Assembly: GCF_003443655.1 (NCBI RefSeq) | Contig: NZ_CP031941.1 | Coordinates: 2,227,501-2,291,500, forward strand | Length of the DNA stretch: 64,000 bases | Direction: 5' to 3' | Origin: Nostoc sphaeroides | GTDB lineage: Bacteria; Cyanobacteriota; Cyanobacteriia; Cyanobacteriales; Nostocaceae | Shown: one piece after another, positions 62,041-64,000 of the stretch | How the letters are laid out: each line of letters begins with the position of its first letter | How positions within the stretch are numbered: the first letter of the stretch is position 1 | The notes under the pieces: generated by a model | Seen by the model: the letters and a program-made list of their open reading frames with translations, nothing else | Database searches by the model: none | What the model was told of the DNA's origin: nothing | Position numbers and translations under genes: made by a program

Positions 62041-62373
62041 ATGTCAATCGCAAATACAAGTCAATCAAAGAGGCTGATAACGCTGATTCCTGCTGTTCTT
62101 TTTGCTGTTGCATCGTGGCCAAATAATGCACAAGCTGCAACGGCGCCATCTTGTGTTAACCTTACACAGTCGAAACAGGTAATATCACGGGCTCCTGATA
62201 AAATAGTAGCCACAGCTACGAATCGTTGCAGTGGAACACAACGTTTTCGTATGATATGGGCTTTTGCAGCAGATGGTTCTTGCCGAAGCATTCCGCCTGG
62301 TGGTTCGTTCACAGAGACACGGGGAATCGGGTTCCCTCCCGCACCTAAAGTGAGCGAATTGCGAAAATGCTGA
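62041..62373 (+). CDS. Small secreted 4-Cys protein, tendamistat-fold-like
   Basis: 110 residues. A signal peptide (LIPAVLFAVASWPNNAQA) is followed by a 76-residue mature part with Cys38, 63, 81 and 110. APSCVNLTQS and the spacing of the last three Cys (18 and 29) resemble the Streptomyces alpha-amylase inhibitor tendamistat (18 and 28; APSCVTLYQS), whose disulfides pair 1-2 and 3-4. The inhibitory Trp-Arg-Tyr is absent, so amylase inhibition is not expected. Probably the same beta-sandwich scaffold with another use. A perfect hairpin terminator follows. Confidence 0.7.
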   Translation: MSIANTSQSKRLITLIPAVLFAVASWPNNAQAATAPSCVNLTQSKQVISRAPDKIVATATNRCSGTQRFRMIWAFAADGSCRSIPPGGSFTETRGIGFPPAPKVSELRKC

Positions 62374-62406
62374 TGAGGTTTATAAAAATCTAGGCGTTGG
62401 TGAATT

Positions 62407-62457
62407 GTAATTGGAAGCATAAGCTTTCGCTAGCGGAAAAGTTATGCTTCCAATTAC
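62407..62457 (+). terminator. Perfect 16-bp hairpin after the small secreted protein gene
   Basis: GTAATTGGAAGCATAA (62407-62422) and its exact complement (62442-62457) with a 19-base loop that itself can pair. Between here and 62902 lie a 16-bp palindrome TAACGCTATAGCGTTA (62544-62559) and a dispersed repeat (CCCAAGGGGAGACGC region, 62596-62655), but no gene. Confidence 0.7.
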
Positions 62458-62902
62458 AGAGGACATCTATCTGCCCCAGCTTCTATGCTTCCTCCAGCAC
62501 TCGGCACAGCACCGCCATTATTTTGTTATTAGTACTAGGAGAATAACGCTATAGCGTTAATTGTTGGGTTTCGTTTCTCAAACGCCACTTGCTTCTCCCA
62601 AGGGGAGACGCAGCGCGAACAAGCCGGGGAACCCGTCCAACGCAGTGGCTCCCCAACCTACGCAGTTAAGGTTTTTATGGCTAACTGAACTGTGAGCAAA
62701 CCCCAAACTTTTGTCAGAGTTTGGATTTACTTTCTTTTTTGAAATTCCTGCACCAAAAATAGGCAAGTAATACCACCAGGCTAAAAAAACAACTGCTGGT
62801 AGTTATATTTTCCTATTGTCCTTTGTGAGTTAAAATACAAAGGTAATTCATAGCAATTAATACCTTCGCCAATTTAAGAGTATTGGCCTAGATAAAACCT
62901 AA

Positions 62903-62952
62903 GATTTTACACGCTTGTTTTTGCCTTATAGCGAAAACAAGCGTATAAAATC
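62903..62952 (+). other. Long stem-loop upstream of the cyanovirin-like gene
   Basis: Two 20-base arms (GATTTTACACGCTTGTTTTT, 62903-62922, and the near-complement at 62933-62952) match at 18 of 20 positions around a 10-base loop. It lies 180 bases before the cyanovirin-like gene. It could be a terminator for readthrough, an mRNA leader structure or a small RNA. Confidence 0.5.
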
Positions 62953-63131
62953 CTATGTGGTTCTTGTAGAAGGAATTTATAGTATCGTGTCTGTTTGGAC
63001 TAGGGCTTTACGTTTTGCCTAACAGTTAACCACGCTCTTATCTTGGGCTATTTCGGCAAAAGCTAGACTACCTCTATTTTTTGGGAAGGCATTGATGGCA
63101 ATAAAACTCAATTTATCAAAGGAGAATACTC

Positions 63132-63554
63132 ATGTCTTATCTCACAAAGCTAAGTCAGTCACCACGTTTAATGACTCTTGCAGTTTGTAGTGCGATGTTG
63201 GCTACAGTTCCTATTGATGCTGCTTTTGCAGGGCCATCCTCTCCTAGTACTTATCAAAATTCTTGTCGGAACATTGGTGTTACTGGAGCCACCCTAACAG
63301 CAAACTGTCGTAGAAGAAATGGCACATTCAACCGAACATCAATTCTGATTAGAGGAATTGACAATATTAATGGAAATTTGAGGTATGGTAGTAGTCCCAC
63401 AGCCGCTAGTAGTTATGCAGCTTCTTGTCAGAACATTCGTGTTTCTGGAGCTACTCTAAGAGCAAATTGTCGTACAAGAAATGGCAGATTAAACTCAACA
63501 TCAATTCTGATTCGGGGAATCGACAATATTAATGGAAACTTGAGGTATTCATAG
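63132..63554 (+). CDS. Secreted cyanovirin-N homologue (two CVNH repeats)
   Basis: 140 residues. A signal peptide ends near AAFA33. Two CVNH repeats follow: residues 41-85 (YQNSCRNIGVTGATLTANCR, ILIRGIDNINGNLRY) and 95-139 (YAASCQNIRVSGATLRANCR and the same ending). Each repeat has the Cys pair (45/59 and 99/113) as in cyanovirin-N. Such lectins bind mannose-rich glycans. GGAG lies 8 bases upstream of the ATG. The two repeats are highly alike also in DNA, so they arose or were homogenised recently. No fused domain. Confidence 0.92.
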   Translation: MSYLTKLSQSPRLMTLAVCSAMLATVPIDAAFAGPSSPSTYQNSCRNIGVTGATLTANCRRRNGTFNRTSILIRGIDNINGNLRYGSSPTAASSYAASCQNIRVSGATLRANCRTRNGRLNSTSILIRGIDNINGNLRYS

Positions 63555-63607
63555 GTAGTAAGTAGGATGCAATTAGAGGCAGTTTTGCTGCCCGAACCTT
63601 TTGAGTA

Positions 63608-63744
63608 AGGGAACTCAAAAAAATAAATTATTCCACATTCAAGTCGTTGACTGTTGACTGTTGACTGTTGACTGAAAACTCGTGAACCGTCAACGGTCAA
63701 TAGTGAACAATAGCAATGGAATATTTTTTTACTTGGAAGTCCCT
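63608..63744 (+). mobile_element. MITE of the AGGGACTTCCAA family, copy 5
   Basis: Near-identical to 10076-10205 but with four rather than three GTTGACT heptamers, giving 137 instead of 130 bp. Flanked by TAAG.. and ..CTAA. Confidence 0.8.
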
Positions 63745-63751
63745 AAATGAA

Positions 63752-63787
63752 CTACCCCACCTGAATTTTAAAATCAGGTGGGGTAAT
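63752..63787. terminator. Bidirectional hairpin between converging genes
   Basis: ACCCCACCTGA and TCAGGTGGGGT are perfectly complementary around a TTTTAAAA-type loop. It lies between the 3' ends of the cyanovirin-like gene and the permease gene. Confidence 0.75.
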
Positions 63788-63803
63788 TCACGTGCGGCAA
63801 ACA

Positions 63804-64000
63804 CTACGTGCTACGCAAAGCTGTAACAGGATTTAGCTGGCTAGCTCGTAAAGCCGGGAGAAAACCAGCGCCCACCCCCACCAGCAGCGCCGATCCTAAA
63901 GACAAAGCGGCTGTACTGCTTTCAAATTGGTACGGCAAATCAAAAGTACCGACAACCACCAACGTCAACCCATGCACTGTCATCAGCGCCACAGTTCCCC
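63804..64000 (-). CDS. MacB/FtsX-type ABC permease, C-terminal part (5' end outside window)
   Basis: The frame is open to the right edge; 65 codons are visible. LSLGSALLVGVGAGFLPALR followed by ASQLNPVTALRST is the canonical end of FtsX-like permeases of MacB-type ABC transporters (last membrane helix followed by P-A-x-x-A-x-x-L-x-P-x-x-A-L-R). They move lipoproteins or peptides mechanically across the envelope. Partner ATPase not visible. GTG at 63992 is only an internal apparent start. Confidence 0.88.
   Translation of the reverse strand, partial: GTVALMTVHGLTLVVVGTFDLPYQFESSTAALSLGSALLVGVGAGFLPALRASQLNPVTALRST

Noticed and set aside
62578..62766. A 62-codon minus-strand frame
   Set aside because: Overlaps a common dispersed repeat (CCCAAGGGGAGACGC region); no support as a gene.

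Overview
The window is chromosomal DNA of a filamentous, Nostoc-like cyanobacterium (order Nostocales). The evidence is the very frequent octamer GCGATCGC, heptanucleotide tandem repeats, many short terminal-inverted-repeat elements between genes, and cyanobacterial genes such as phosphoketolase, the SipA-like SH3 protein, SLH-domain surface proteins and a cyanovirin-type lectin. No rRNA, tRNA, CRISPR array or complete transposase gene was seen.

Layout. 0-4 kb: end of rimM, a mazEF-type toxin-antitoxin pair whose toxin gene is split by a MITE, and phosphoketolase. 4.3-9.5 kb: a minus-strand export locus with three precursor genes sharing one 36-residue double-glycine leader, then a peptidase-containing ABC exporter and its HlyD partner. 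10.4-20.8 kb: an SLH/beta-helix surface protein, Uma2 nuclease, FUSC transporter, a broken VapBC-like pair, a large GT39-type membrane protein, a flavin-binding protein and a lone receiver domain. 21-24.4 kb: S-formylglutathione hydrolase, then a tightly coupled trio of a membrane protein with a Cys-rich tail, a DUF692/MNIO oxidase and a partner-like protein. 24.7-32.3 kb: potassium channel, deaminase, a NarL-type two-component pair, Spy-like protein, SipA, peroxiredoxin, orphan ModA and an ABC exporter remnant. 32.4-41 kb: B12/radical SAM protein, cupin, cysteine hydrolase, amidohydrolase, a ParDE-type pair and a nucleoside transporter. 42-50 kb: SLH/fasciclin outer-membrane protein, O-methyltransferase, hydrolase, membrane proteins and TPR protein. 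50-61 kb: Uma2, a MarR-EmrA-EmrB efflux locus with candidate operator repeats, a second GT39 protein, methyltransferase, EVE protein and a TolC. 62-64 kb: two small secreted proteins, one resembling the tendamistat fold and one a two-repeat cyanovirin homologue, then the end of a MacB/FtsX permease.

The two most interesting systems are (1) the leader-guided secretion locus at 4.3-9.5 kb, whose cargo seems to be 86-residue beta-rich domains rather than short peptides, and (2) the MNIO cluster at 21.9-24.4 kb, where the likely substrate is a 12-cysteine tail fused to a membrane anchor. The intergenic DNA holds at least eight families of small inverted-repeat elements. Several have visible target duplications, and several short repeats have been taken into coding frames.
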